64,000 nt of DNA. Origin: Enoplolaimus lenunculus (lineage: Eukaryota > Nematoda > Enoplea > Enoplida > Thoracostomopsidae). The notes under the pieces are model-generated. The model was not told the DNA's origin, searched no databases, and was given only the letters and a program-made list of their open reading frames with translations. The first letter of the stretch is position 1; every line of letters begins with the position of its first letter. Position numbers and translations under genes: made by a program. Below, piece after piece: positions 25,301 through 34,639 of the stretch. The stretch covers positions 1 to 64,000 of the forward strand of contig JASANG010003883.1 in assembly GCA_030248215.1 (NCBI GenBank). The letters run 5' to 3'.

Positions 25301-28300
25301 CACAATAATTTTTGTCAACGGTGCCACAAAATCTATTACGTTTTTAAATAGATTCAGGGGAAACTACAGGATTATGAACAATCTTAGGCTCAAAAATCGT
25401 CTCAAAGGTTAGGATATGCGGTCATACCTAAACCAATGATTAAACACTATAGCCCCCTATATGTTAAAATGCTACAAAGCCAGTATTGAAAAGTAGAACT
25501 CTGGGTTCTGATAGAAATTTACGCCAATGAGTATAACAGGGCCGTAACAGCAATATAAGCATATTTCAAATCCTACGCGACAGTATGAGGTTATACCTAA
25601 GTATAAACAAAAATATATCTAAAGCTTTTTCAATGGCATTTCCGCAGAAAAACGTTCCGCCCCTGATCTTTACATTGACCGAAGTTTATAAGACAACATT
25701 TTCAAAATAACTTAAAGCCGATGCATCCATTCACTTTTAAACAGGTCAAAGAGTTTGAATCTTCAATGTCTTGTTTTGAGTACTTCAACCGAATATTAGC
25801 AATTCGGCGATTTGACAAATTTGCTTACAAACGCATTTGATATATCCAAGAGTAGATGATGTCCACATTGCAGAAGACTGTGCAGCTGACGCACTATCCT
25901 ATGACACCCCAAAGTGTACCACCGCACGTTGCATTTTTTAGCCCGACCCACCTGATTCAGGGATGGGGGGTTGTAATACTCAATACGCATATATCCATTT
26001 TCAAAATAATGTAAGCATTGTTCAAGAATACAAGCGGAACATATAAATGAAACCAAATTATCATTGGTTTCTATGAAATAAGCAAAAACTGGACCTTCTA
26101 AATAAAGGGCGAATAGGCCAAAAACACAACGTGCACTGGGTATATTCTTTTGTAGACAAAATATCCAACTCCACACTCTTAACAGCAATCATCCACTCGT
26201 GATATTACTAACCAGTGATAATGTAGGAATGTTTGAACACTGCAATAGGTACAGGTACACCAGCCATGGCACCAATTTTCGGAGACCACGCGCCACCACA
26301 ACAGACCACAGCATCGGTTCGTATCGGCCCTCGATTGGTATGAACGGCACGAACAGTGCGAGTGCCGAAATCGTTTTCGACCGTTTCGATACCGGAAACG
26401 ACACACTTTTCAATGACCCGAGCTCCGGCTTGAGTTGCAACTTTGACCAGTCCGTTCATTAGGCCTAAAATTTCAATTACGCAATCATACAATGGTTGGA
26501 GCCAGATTGGTCCACAAGTAAAACAAACCATCAATTCCGTTCGACGGCCCGAAAGTGTAATTGACGTAAGAAGCCGCACCAGGAGCGTATGCAGGATTTC
26601 AGTTCGGGTGGGTATAATCTGAAGTATAAGACGTTGACACTCTGCGATTCCTAAAATTGTTCTAACGGCTGTAAAAGCATTTTTCTCGGGGGATATATCC
26701 GTTTTATCGCTTAATTTAGGGTTTAGGACTCTAAAGAAAGGTATTAAAATAGTCAAAAAGTATAGCGGTCATGCGAAGAAACAATTGCAAATTCGCTGAT
26801 ATCTGAGGTATACAGAAACAAATTTCGGTTCATTTCTTTATATTCGGTGTTATTAGGTTAGGCCTGTAGCCAGAGTACCTAGATGGGGGGGGGGGTAAAA
26901 ATTGTTTCAGCAGGGCCTTAGAAAAGGTTTCCGTTGACGTACAAGCGAGTTTAAAAGCCAAAATTTTTCTTGTTTGAGCTGAAGAGACGCCTTCACCACT
27001 AACCGTTCTTTTTGCCTATGCGACCGATTGGGCAGGAAATAACTGCTCAAATAAGCACAGACGGACGTACGATAATGATGACACCACAAACAGTACCTGA
27101 CGCATCAATCACGCCATCCTTAGGTCCATAAAGTCCGCCGACTAAATCGCTAACGTTCATTTTTGGCCAAAAGTCAAGAATTTGCGCAGGTGTCAACATT
27201 TCACATTCCACTCCCATTGATTGAGCTAAACTCGCTTGTCTAAAATAGCAAAATATACAAATTTAGTATACATTTTATCATGCCGTGTTTTATCCTGGGT
27301 GTTAAGATCAAACCAGCGTTATTCGAATTATTAATATCAGCACTTAACCATCTTATTTCTCGGTTTTGCTCCAAAGACAAAGTTTGTCCATTGAAAAAAT
27401 TGAATACAAAGATAGTCAGCAGAAAACACCATTAATGTGTTTGTTTTTAAGCTAATCCACAATTTATCGCAGTTGGCATCTGGGACGTCTCAAACGCCAA
27501 TTGTTGTACCGCAACGGCCAAACAGCTACTGGAATGCAAACTGAATTTGATTGGTTTATGTTCGTTTTTTACAACGAACGAATATAATATATCATTGGTC
27601 AACATCCACGCACAATATTCTCATTGCTGTCAATAATAAAATCAAAATCAGTTTGCGTTCCAGTAGTTGTCTGAGGGTAAAGTAGCCATGATCAACAATT
27701 TGCAGTTGGAACACGACATACCTTTTATACTCAAGCAAGCGTTCTTCACAGTCGGCGAGTTGTATGCCACCGTTCATCATAAATCCCACACCGTGGCCTA
27801 ATTTTTCGGGCAAAATCACATTGTTTAGTTTCCAAGTAACATCTGTTAATTGTGTGTCTACTTCGGATGGACGAATTCGCCAAAGGTTACCTGAAACAAC
27901 TTGTAAACTGTTATTCGATTATTATTGCCGTATACACACAAAATTAACAATATATGTGTGTTTTTAATTTAGAATTTTAATTCCCTTTAATTGTATTATA
28001 AAGAAAGTTTAACGCAAGCAGTGGTCATTCGCCTTGAATTTTTTGGTGATAAAATGATAAGGTCCCTACCTTACAATTTTTGCGTTTCATAACATTTGCT
28101 AGCCCGCCCCCCTAGTCAGAAATTTTTGGATCCGCCTCTGTCTGGTTCTGCCACAAATAACAGCAAGTGCTACAATATAATTTTTCTAGATGTTCCGTGA
28201 AAAGTTTTGGCCAATAAAAATGCAAATGGTCATAGCTGTTGAATCGAACCTGCAGTATGCCACGTTGTACCCGACGTAAGAAGATCTCGTTCAAGCAACA

Positions 28301-28434
28301 CACAATTAGTGACTCCAAGCTGAACCAGTTGATAGAGCGTATGACAGCCAAGGCTGCCTCCGCCTATGACCACAACTTCCGCGCTGGATGGCACATCAGT
28401 TTTGCTGGCACTCGATTCAGTCGACAAAAATCGC
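13360..28434 (-). CDS. sardh: Sarcosine dehydrogenase, mitochondrial, 15 exons found, first exon missing
   Basis: Exons on the minus strand: 28434-28250, 27890-27722, 27239-27097, 26464-26213, 25030-24829, 23355-23216, 21690-21549, 20893-20753, 19645-19428, 18972-18779, 17621-17484, 16336-16095, 15189-14992, 14287-14132 and 13474-13360. Every junction is GT-AG and keeps frame, giving 877 residues to a TAG stop. The FAD-binding GGGSLG lies near residue 24, and TTWHTAG near 55 holds the His that binds FAD covalently in this family. [17 protein letters not shown] and [11 protein letters not shown] (near 683, folate-binding GCV_T part) follow, with RSPFDP near the C-terminus as in human SARDH (918 residues). 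The enzyme oxidises sarcosine to glycine in mitochondria, passing one carbon to tetrahydrofolate. Dimethylglycine dehydrogenase is the nearest alternative, but the C-terminus favours SARDH. The first visible codon is split, so an upstream exon with the start codon and transit peptide is needed. Introns are packed with MITEs and satellites. Confidence 0.93.
14346..14455 (-). mobile_element. Family A partial copy in the 14th exon's upstream intron
   Basis: GGCCCATGTTACTTTTAGGGG end and TTAGGC part present; the far end is lost. It starts about 60 bases before exon 14287-14132. Confidence 0.65.
14690..14983 (-). mobile_element. Family H TTAA-MITE with tRNA-like core, copy H1
   Basis: Family H: about 260-295 bp, TTAA then CCCTTTCTCACATGAA at one end, GTGAGAAGGGG then TTAA at the other. 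It contains a minus-strand tRNA-like block. H1 is diverged and has a triple GCTCAGAGTT. Its tip lies 7 bases inside the donor of exon 15189-14992. Confidence 0.65.
16388..16615 (+). repeat. Degenerate telomere-like tract
   Basis: About 230 bases of CCTAAACCTAAGCACAAG-type units, 6-base rhythm with many variants, without MITE ends, in an intron of sarcosine dehydrogenase. Confidence 0.75.
17289..17471 (+). mobile_element. Family A copy A6
   Basis: Complete copy from GGCCAATGTTAC to TTACATAGGCC. It ends 12 bases from the end of exon 17621-17484. Confidence 0.8.
17726..17880. mobile_element. Family K palindromic element, copy K1
   Basis: Family K: about 155 bp, ends GGGTTGCGCTATACTTT and complement, GC-rich CGGACG/CGGCG inner arms. 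Confidence 0.55.
18104..18256. repeat. Foldback of unknown family
   Basis: GGTTCATCCTAA and AGCTGAACACTACA on the left match TGTAGTGTTCAGCTG and TTAGGATGAACC on the right. Confidence 0.6.
18595..18752. mobile_element. Family C copy C4, right tip missing
   Basis: Stops after CAGTTTGTGTAGTCCC, 27 bases from exon 18972-18779. Confidence 0.8.
19003..19223 (+). mobile_element. Family B copy B4
   Basis: Complete copy, 31 bases upstream (minus strand) of the acceptor of exon 18972-18779. Confidence 0.8.
19270..19338. mobile_element. Family I fragment I4
   Basis: Right end only (ACCTATCACCAACTG, GTTGCTATATGC). Confidence 0.45.
20037..20640. repeat. Tandem and inverted repeat, units near 98 bp
   Basis: GCTTCCGTGTGCTGGATACT recurs at spacings of about 63, 98, 98 and 101 bases. 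From 20465 related units run in the opposite direction. Lies in an intron of sarcosine dehydrogenase. Confidence 0.8.
21003..21172 (+). repeat. Dispersed repeat F, copy 2
   Basis: About 140-170 bp: GGCGTACGCCCCCCGTC, TTAAAATGGTAAGGTCCCTC, CATAACATTTGC and GGATCCGCCTCTG. The same repeat is inside both arms of E and at 28036. Confidence 0.65.
21254..21477. mobile_element. Family I copy I5
   Basis: Both ends intact, with the self-complementary ACCTATCACCAGCTGGTGAT at the left. Confidence 0.75.
21941..22262 (+). mobile_element. Family B copy split by H2
   Basis: GGCCAGTCCAAAGCTTAA before H2 and TTAAGCTTACTCTGTTGCAG after it together make the B inner block AAAGCTTAAGCTTAC. Confidence 0.6.
21957..22227 (-). 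mobile_element. Family H copy H2
   Basis: TTAA at 21957-21960 and again at 22224-22227 flank CCCTTTCTCAC ... GTGAGAAGGGG, a clean target duplication. Confidence 0.8.
23035..23197 (+). mobile_element. Family B copy B5
   Basis: Left tip lost. The right tip GATCTTTACATGGGCC ends 19 bases from exon 23355-23216. Confidence 0.7.
23440..24092 (+). repeat. 31-bp minisatellite, about 21 units
   Basis: Unit: CCTTCATTGGCCGTTGGGGG followed by AAGGTAGACCG, with small variants, in the intron between exons 25030-24829 and 23355-23216. Confidence 0.95.
25296..25332 (+). repeat. Short L-tip fragment
   Basis: GTTCACAATAATTTTTGTC and GGTGCCACAAAAT match the outer tip of the L arms. Confidence 0.45.
25538..25680 (+). 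mobile_element. Family B copy B6
   Basis: Both ends present, but the CCTAAG arrays are nearly eroded. Confidence 0.65.
26863..26952 (+). repeat. Repeat G fragment with an 11-base G run
   Basis: GGCCTGTAGCCAGAG and TTCCGTTGACGTACAAGC, with poly-G at about 26886. Confidence 0.45.
28036..28141 (+). repeat. Repeat F copy 3
   Basis: GATAAAATGATAAGGTCCCT to GGATCCGCCTCTG, just downstream of the first exon found of sarcosine dehydrogenase. Confidence 0.65.
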
Positions 28435-28469
28435 CTAAAAGTTGTATAATCAGCGTTTTTCGTATCCGG

Positions 28470-28649
28470 TATATATGTCGCACGCCAAACTGCTATTCAA
28501 ACCAATTTTTTAATTGGTCGAAACAAATCTGGTATTGTACAGTTGTACTTTCTAAACTTAACGAGCAGTCGGGAAACGAATTATAACGTAAAACCAACGC
28601 TGATTGGTTGTTGACCGCGAGTGTGAACGTGTAAATCAAATCTGATTGG
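28470..28649 (-). promoter_or_regulatory. CCAAT boxes and TATATA upstream of sarcosine dehydrogenase
   Basis: On the minus strand, CCAAT occurs at 28649-28645, 28607-28603 and 28517-28513, followed by TATATA at 28475-28470. The order and spacing resemble a core promoter. It sits only about 36 bases before the first exon found, which leaves little room for the missing start-codon exon, so its role is uncertain. Confidence 0.3.
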
Positions 28650-30020
28650 ACAATCACCTCAGTAGCTGTACTTCTGGGCCAATTAGTAATTTACCTGTAT
28701 TGCCACTCGGCCTACGACATCACTACATACTGCCTAGTACTGTACGTAGACCATTCCTTATCCGCGACCCTGGTTCATGACAACATAGCTCTTTTGACAA
28801 GGGTTGGTCCCAACCCCGACCCGGTACGTCTTGTTTACATAGAGGCGTGTTCTGTTCAGCAAGGTAAGTAGTAAAAAACCCTGTTTTTTCACTACTAATG
28901 TATCTTATATGCAAATTCTTTTCATTTGCATATTTTGATACTTTGGATCCGTATCCATTTAACATTTTATTGCTTTAATACTAGATCTTAGAGTCGATGT
29001 ATATATTTTCGTTTTCTAAAGGTTCTTAAAGTTGAATTTGTTAAATTTCCGAATTTGTCTTTAAGCGGAATTTCCGGTTTTACGAATGGTTTCTGACAAG
29101 TTCGGGTTCAGTCCGGCATCCGCAATAGTTCAGTGTCCGTGATCCACAATAGTTCAGTGTCCGTTGTAAGCAGTTAAGATACTAACTCCTACTGGTTTAG
29201 TACTTGTGCTTGGATCTCGTGTTATTTGTTTCAAAAACGAGCTTAAAAGCTTTGAGCTCCGATGATTTTTAGAACTTTTCCGAAGTACTGTAGTGTCCGG
29301 AATAAGAAGAGGGACTGGTATTTATTTGGCCTGTGCAGAGGGCATCACCTGTTATTTGGTTACGGAGTGTTATATTTTTTAACCCATCGTCCGCCATCAT
29401 TCGTTACTGAGATATCTGGTATTGCAACTATCCGTGGACTTAATCGTTTATTTGTCTTGTATCAAAAGCTTGAGTCATAATGCAAGGTTATACTTAGGAA
29501 TGTGCTTTCAAAACTTAAGTATGCTATAAAGTTTCGAACTCAACTTTATTTGGTCTGAAGACATTCATGCGCTACATTTATGAGTCATCCACGTTAAAAT
29601 GCGCGCACTAATGTAAGAAATTGTCCAACCACCCGGTTGGGATCTGTGTACAAATCGAAGCTGCATTGTAATAAAAACGATTTTTGGGCCCAAAAAAGCA
29701 AACCTTGGTAGTACTTTGGACATTAAAGAATCAAATTTTTCAAAAATTCAAATTTGGGCGTGGAATGACCAAGAGATGTTATGACAAGCTCTAATATGCG
29801 AAATTTTTTTCAAAATTCAACCATCTTTTGACAAACGCTGGCTGGGGGATAACCGAAAAGACTCAAAGAAATTGGGCATGCGCCCCCTTAATTTCTTCAT
29901 ATTACCGCCACTGCGTATGATCATCACGGGTATTCCTATTCAGGCCCATGTTTATTAGTTGATTATACGGGTCTGCCAAGCCCACTGGAAGACATAAAAT
30001 ATTGGAAACCTCGAGTTTGG
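28650..30020. other. Intergenic, nothing firmly recognised
   Basis: Frames at 28723 and 29262 show no family resemblance. The missing first exon of sarcosine dehydrogenase may lie here. Confidence 0.4.
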
Positions 30021-30034
30021 GAAGCTTAAACTTA

Positions 30035-30190
30035 GGTATAAGACTAGTCCTATGTTTAGGCTTTGGCTTGAGATAAAACTTATGCTTAGGCTTAGACTTG
30101 AGATATAACTTATGCTTAGGCTTAGACTTGAGATATAACTTATGCTTAGGCTTAGGCTTGTAGCGGTTTAGGCTTAGGCTTTGGTAAGCA
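30035..30190 (-). repeat. 30-bp tandem repeat with embedded TTAGGC
   Basis: Unit CTTATGCTTAGGCTTAGACT plus TGAGATATAA, about four copies, then more TTAGGC units. Confidence 0.85.
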
Positions 30191-30459
30191 TGTCTGTAAC
30201 GTCGGCCCAATTCGTCAAAGGATGGAACTAAAAAACCAAAACCTTAACTGCGGATTGAGCCAGGAGATAGCCAGATTCACGCCCGCCCCAATGAGCTGAG
30301 CGAGCACATCAAACCATACGGATGCATCATCCATCAAAATGAAATTTTTGTATTGGGAATTTGTGATAAAATGTGATTGGCTATCTCGCTTACTTCGCTC
30401 GTGAGGTTTGCTAAACAGCGCAATTGTCCGAAGACTAAATTTGTAGCTTCGAACTCCAT

Positions 30460-30749
30460 TACTGTATTGACCCGAATAATAGGGGGGTAATAAGAGAGGG
30501 GTCCCCATTTTGAGTCCGAATCAATAGGAGTCCGTATCCCTAATAAAAGTCTGTAAGCGGATAAGCTATTGACACAAGACAAACGTTTAATTCAACGATT
30601 AGTTGCAGTACCAGATATATATGAGTAACGAAGGGCGGCGGAGCGTAGGTTAAAAACAAATAACAGTCTGTAACCGAATAACAAGCGGAATATCTTCTGC
30701 AGACGCCAAATAAATATCAGTCCCCCCTCTTATTCGGGTCACTACAGTA
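30460..30749. mobile_element. Family J MITE, copy J1
   Basis: Family J: 290-450 bp, TACTGTAGTGACCCGAATAA at one end and the complement at the other, inner blocks GGAGTCCGTATCCCTAATA and AGTCCGTAAGCGGATA. A TA flank suggests Tc1/mariner-type insertion. Confidence 0.75.
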
Positions 30750-30983
30750 CGCTCAGAATCTCATCACCTGTAGCTACGTGCCTGTTAAAAACATTGGCAG
30801 GGTTTCCGAAATATTACTTATAAGTATTTAATACTTTAGATTGTACTTAAATAATTACTTAAGTCGCTGACTTTTATGTTTAGTTTTTTGGATAAAATCA
30901 AAGAAATGTCTGTTTTGTGCCAGTGCGACAAGAACGAAAGTATAATTTTGTTTATATCAAGGAGGAACCTTGGGTCTGCAATC

Positions 30984-31141
30984 TTAGGGTTGCGCTATAC
31001 TTTGCTATGCCGGACGTCGCCGCACGCCTGCGCACGAGGGCGTGCGGTAATTTTTAATAAGTTTTACAGCGTCGCGCGCTAGCACCCGGCAACGCGTGGC
31101 TGGCACCGTCCAGCAGCACGCGGCGAGTATAGCACAACCAT
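30984..31141. mobile_element. Family K copy K2
   Basis: GGGTTGCGCTATACTTTGC opposite GCGAGTATAGCACAACC, with a GC-rich interior unlike the AT-rich surroundings. Confidence 0.6.
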
Positions 31142-31171
31142 AAATTGGACATGGATAATAATCTAGGGCAT

Positions 31172-31619
31172 TACTGTAGTGACCCGAATAAGAGGATGTG
31201 GGGTAAGAAGAGGGGGTCCTCATTTTGAGTCCGAATCAATAGGAGTCCGTATCCCTAATAAGAGTCCGTAAGCGGATAGAGTCCCTAAATCCAAAATTAG
31301 AGTCCATGCAGGTCAGTTTTTCTTAATTGTAGTGCATAAGTGACTAGAGGACCAAATAAAACTGAGTTCGAATCTTTAAAGCGTACTTAAATTTTGAAAG
31401 TACATTCCTAAGTATAACCTTGTATGACCGCTCAAGCTATTAAGACAAATAAACGTTTAATTCAACGGATAGTTGCAGTACCGGATATATACAGTAACGA
31501 AGGGTTGCAGAGCGTTGATTAAAAATAAATAACAGTCCGTATCCGAATAACAAGGGGGGTACCCTCTGGAGAGACCGAAATAAATATCAGTCCCCCCTCT
31601 TATTCGGGTCACTACAGTA
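31172..31619. mobile_element. Family J copy J2, full length
   Basis: Both 20-base ends intact; nearly abuts K2. Confidence 0.8.
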
Positions 31620-32011
31620 GCCTGCACCATGTTACAATTCTATACGCGCTATGCAATTATACTAAAAAGTCATTGAATAATACTTGAGTAGCAAGTAGTA
31701 CTTTAAGTAAGATTTCAGAAACCCAGCCATATTATAAATGCAACAAAATCGTTTACCTAAATACGTTGACAGCAGTGGTAAATGAACGCCGGTGTAGCAT
31801 CAAAGAATCCTATGAAAAGTTGCCAAAAAAGCATATAATACAAAAACCTACAAACTAAACGCAGACTCAGTGTATTTTTTAATATATTTTTCCAGGGAAA
31901 AATTAACCTGTTTACGTATTAACAGCCTTTTCCAAGCGCACAGTCAGAAGTGTTTTGAAATCACAACCGACTTTTTTTAAATTTCAACGGCATGAAAAAT
32001 TATGTCATATT

Positions 32012-32193
32012 TTGGCCAATGTAAAGAACAGGGGCAGAACAGTATTATAAAATTACGACTAAGCCTAAGCCTAAGAGTAAAAATAAGTTTATTCCTAAGT
32101 GCAAGCCTAAGCCAAGCAAAAAAATAGTCTAAAGCTTAAACTTACTCTATAGCAGTTACACAGAAAAACGTTCCGGCCCTGATCTTTACATGG
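32012..32193 (+). mobile_element. Family B copy B7
   Basis: GGCCAATGTAAAGAACAGGG to TCTTTACATGGGTCC, intact ends. Confidence 0.8.
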
Positions 32194-32419
32194 GTCCATA
32201 TTTTGAAATGACGATTTGCTCCAACCCGGCAACTTCTTCAGAACAGCCAACAGAAATATTACAAAAAATATTTTCAAACAATTTATTCATAAGAGCTCCA
32301 GTCAGATTGAACTTGCCTTCCAGTCACTATTTTTCCTGTTCCGAGCAATAATTAAGGCTTGGGATGACACAGTGGCAAACTGGTTCAAAACAGGCGATGT
32401 GTTAGGGATATTACTTGTA

Positions 32420-32573
32420 ATGTATAGAACAGGGCCGAAAGCAGTAGAAAAGCATATTCCTAAGCCTAACCCTAAGCCTAACTCTAAGCAAAAAATTTAG
32501 ACTAAAAGCTTAAGCTTTAATTATATTACTGTCCCGCAGAAAAGCGTTCCGCCGCTGATCTTTACATGGGCCG
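32420..32573 (+). mobile_element. Family B copy B8
   Basis: Shorter copy with a single CCTAAG array. Confidence 0.75.
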
Positions 32574-33750
32574 AAATATTGAAGAGTCGATACTAGGTCA
32601 GAAACAATGTTAGCCAACAAACAAAACGTAAACAATAGTGTATATAATCATAGTGTCATCAAAATTTATCTAAAACGTACTCTACTAAACTGTGTTTTGA
32701 TAAGAGTAATTTATCTACGCCGGCTTAAATTCGGTCAAGAGTGCAACGTTTACATTTAAACCTGTGACACAGCTCAAAGGTCAAGGCCGGAACCTTCTCG
32801 TATGTTCGTAGCAAATCAACTCAATACCTTCAAGATGCCATTCATAAATTTCACAAATCCTACTTGATTCACACGTACTTTGGAGAATTATGACGCAAAA
32901 TAAGTTATATTATTTAACTTAATACTATTAACGACCAACTGCAGGGTCGTATTCCAAGGGGGAACTCGGGATACAGCTCTTTCCATGTTAGATTGAGACG
33001 CTGGGACACATATGTACCTATACAAGTCAGATCAAGCGTGTGACATTTTTAAGTTCAAACTATTTTTGGTTAAACTCTTCCAAAAAATTGTTGTTACGTC
33101 TTTGATCATTTGCGCGTCTACGCAGAGCATTCAGCTAGCGAAAAAAAATTGAATTTGTGGAGATGCAAGTTACAACTGTAGGCCTTATTGCGGGTACGCT
33201 CGAGTTTCATGCATTATTGTTCTTGTTTAGGCTATGATGGATTCATTTGTTGAATAACTCAATCACTATGAATATGAATGTCATTGCGAATTGTTAAAAA
33301 TTAAACATTTTTTCGCTGTATAAAGGGTGATTTGGTACCCAAATAACAGATTTTCCAACGAGAACATGAATTTAATTTGACTATGCCATGTTCACATTTT
33401 TTCCGAACTTTATGCATAAATTTTTAAATACGTTGAACAATGAGACAAAAGCAACTTTGAACAATGATTCCAACTTTTGAAAAATGATTTCGAAAACGTT
33501 ATAGCGATTTTATGTGTCCGGGAATCAACATTTCGGTTGGGAGAATGCTTGTAACTAGCGTATATAAAGCACAGCAAAATTTGGGTTAAGAAGTGAGTTC
33601 TGCAAGTTGAGCCTGGGTCTACGTTACATTGTTCGGGTTTGGGACCAAGCGTTGTATTCATTTTTGGTGAGAGCTGTAGCGATTTTCCAGGTCCGGACCC
33701 TATTCATTTCAAAATAACTTGCGCATATATTCTTTACTCGTGTTTTCGTG
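32574..33750. other. Intergenic, nothing recognised
   Basis: AT-rich; no repeat shared with the rest of the window seen. Confidence 0.4.
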
Positions 33751-33753
33751 ACA

Positions 33754-33927
33754 ATGGTCACAGGAATGGCGAAAATTCGCGGGTCAATGTGCGAATGCTG
33801 TCAGCCACAGGCACGGATAGAACCAATGACGAGCGAGCGGATCAAAGCATTTCATACACTTGCCAGTTTGTTTGGTTTCCCTTTAGCTGGAACGGAAGTT
33901 ACCGTGCCAATGCTGCATTGTGCCTAA
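33754..33927 (+). CDS. Small hypothetical ORF with CECC motif, upstream of the NADAR remnant
   Basis: A 57-codon frame beginning MVTGMAKIRG with MCECCQP near the start and ending HCA. The Cys/His content could suggest zinc binding, but no family is recognised. It lies about 200 bases before the NADAR remnant and a GTAAGT sits at 34002, so it might be a fragment of the same or another old gene. It may also be chance. Confidence 0.15.
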   Translation: MVTGMAKIRGSMCECCQPQARIEPMTSERIKAFHTLASLFGFPLAGTEVTVPMLHCA

Positions 33928-34130
33928 GTGTGAAAACAGTGCACCGCTGACGTACAAATTGTACAGAATTAAATATTTTAATATTTGTGTTCTGTGGTAA
34001 GTGGGCTACCAAACGGCGAAACGTCACGTTCCCAATTTTGATTGATTGCGGATTGGCATACTTGGTTTGCATCCTGTAAGTGTAAATAGGTGGTTGAAAA
34101 GTAATGAGAATGATAATTGTGCCTTTTGTA

Positions 34131-34628
34131 GAACGAAAGCACGTTGTTGTGAACTTCTATCCCGCAAAGTTTACAATTAAGACATTACGTTTTCCAATGT
34201 TCAGCAATATTACACCTATCAAAAGCTATATTTTACGAATACCCAAATTTAGCTCATATATAAGATTTTAAAAATTGATAACCCTGGGCTGGTAAAACAA
34301 CTTTGAACACGAGAAGAATAGAAAATAAAGCGGTACCACATGGGTAGAAATAGGTTGCACTATTGGAATCATGATAATGTAAAGGTTATTAGCGAAGCGC
34401 TCTATGCTAAACTTACACCGAACGATAAACTTAGGCTCGCTCTTTTACAAACAAAACAATGTCTCTTAGTCGATGCTAATCAGTATGATTTGTTCTGGAG
34501 AGCCGGAGTTGCCAAAAATCCACTACTGCTATTTACACCGGATCGAATATCTTGGTCTAAATGTACTAGACTATACATTAATGCGCATTAAAGACCAATT
34601 AACATTTTCACATAAGACTAAAGTTTAG
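34131..34628 (+). pseudogene. Decayed NADAR (YbiA/DUF1768-like) domain gene
   Basis: Three stretches in different frames match successive parts of the NADAR domain. 34131-34271 contains NFYPAKFTI followed by FP, the N-terminal signature, although the usual SN is VN. 34325-34591 contains MGRN, then ISEALYAKL, LRLALLQT, LLVDAN and YDLFW, which follow the family's GR, AL-KF, LL-T, LVEA and D-WG pattern. From 34554 another frame gives GLNVLDYTLMRIK, the C-terminal G-N-LG-LM-R motif, and stops at 34628. A single-base shift therefore separates the last two parts. The EHYYQ-like middle of the domain is not recognisable between the first two. TGTAG just before 34132 could be a splice acceptor, so part of the break might be an intron. 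NADAR enzymes remove N-linked modifications or process ADP-ribose-like metabolites. It is probably inactive unless the shift is a sequence error. Confidence 0.6.
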
Positions 34629-34639
34629 TTTCCTAGTAC

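Noticed and set aside
26465-26756. Open frame continuing upstream of the SARDH exon at 26464
   Set aside because: A TTTTAG acceptor at 26465 fits the exon phase; the upstream peptide is not part of SARDH. Another frame there ([19 protein letters not shown]) looks protein-like but matches no family I can name.
30035-30190. Chromosome end or telomere
   Set aside because: TTAGGC runs are short, interrupted, in both orientations and surrounded by genes, so they are interstitial.
32216-32500. 94-residue plus-strand frame
   Set aside because: Its second half is the B8 MITE and its start is not ATG; no family seen.
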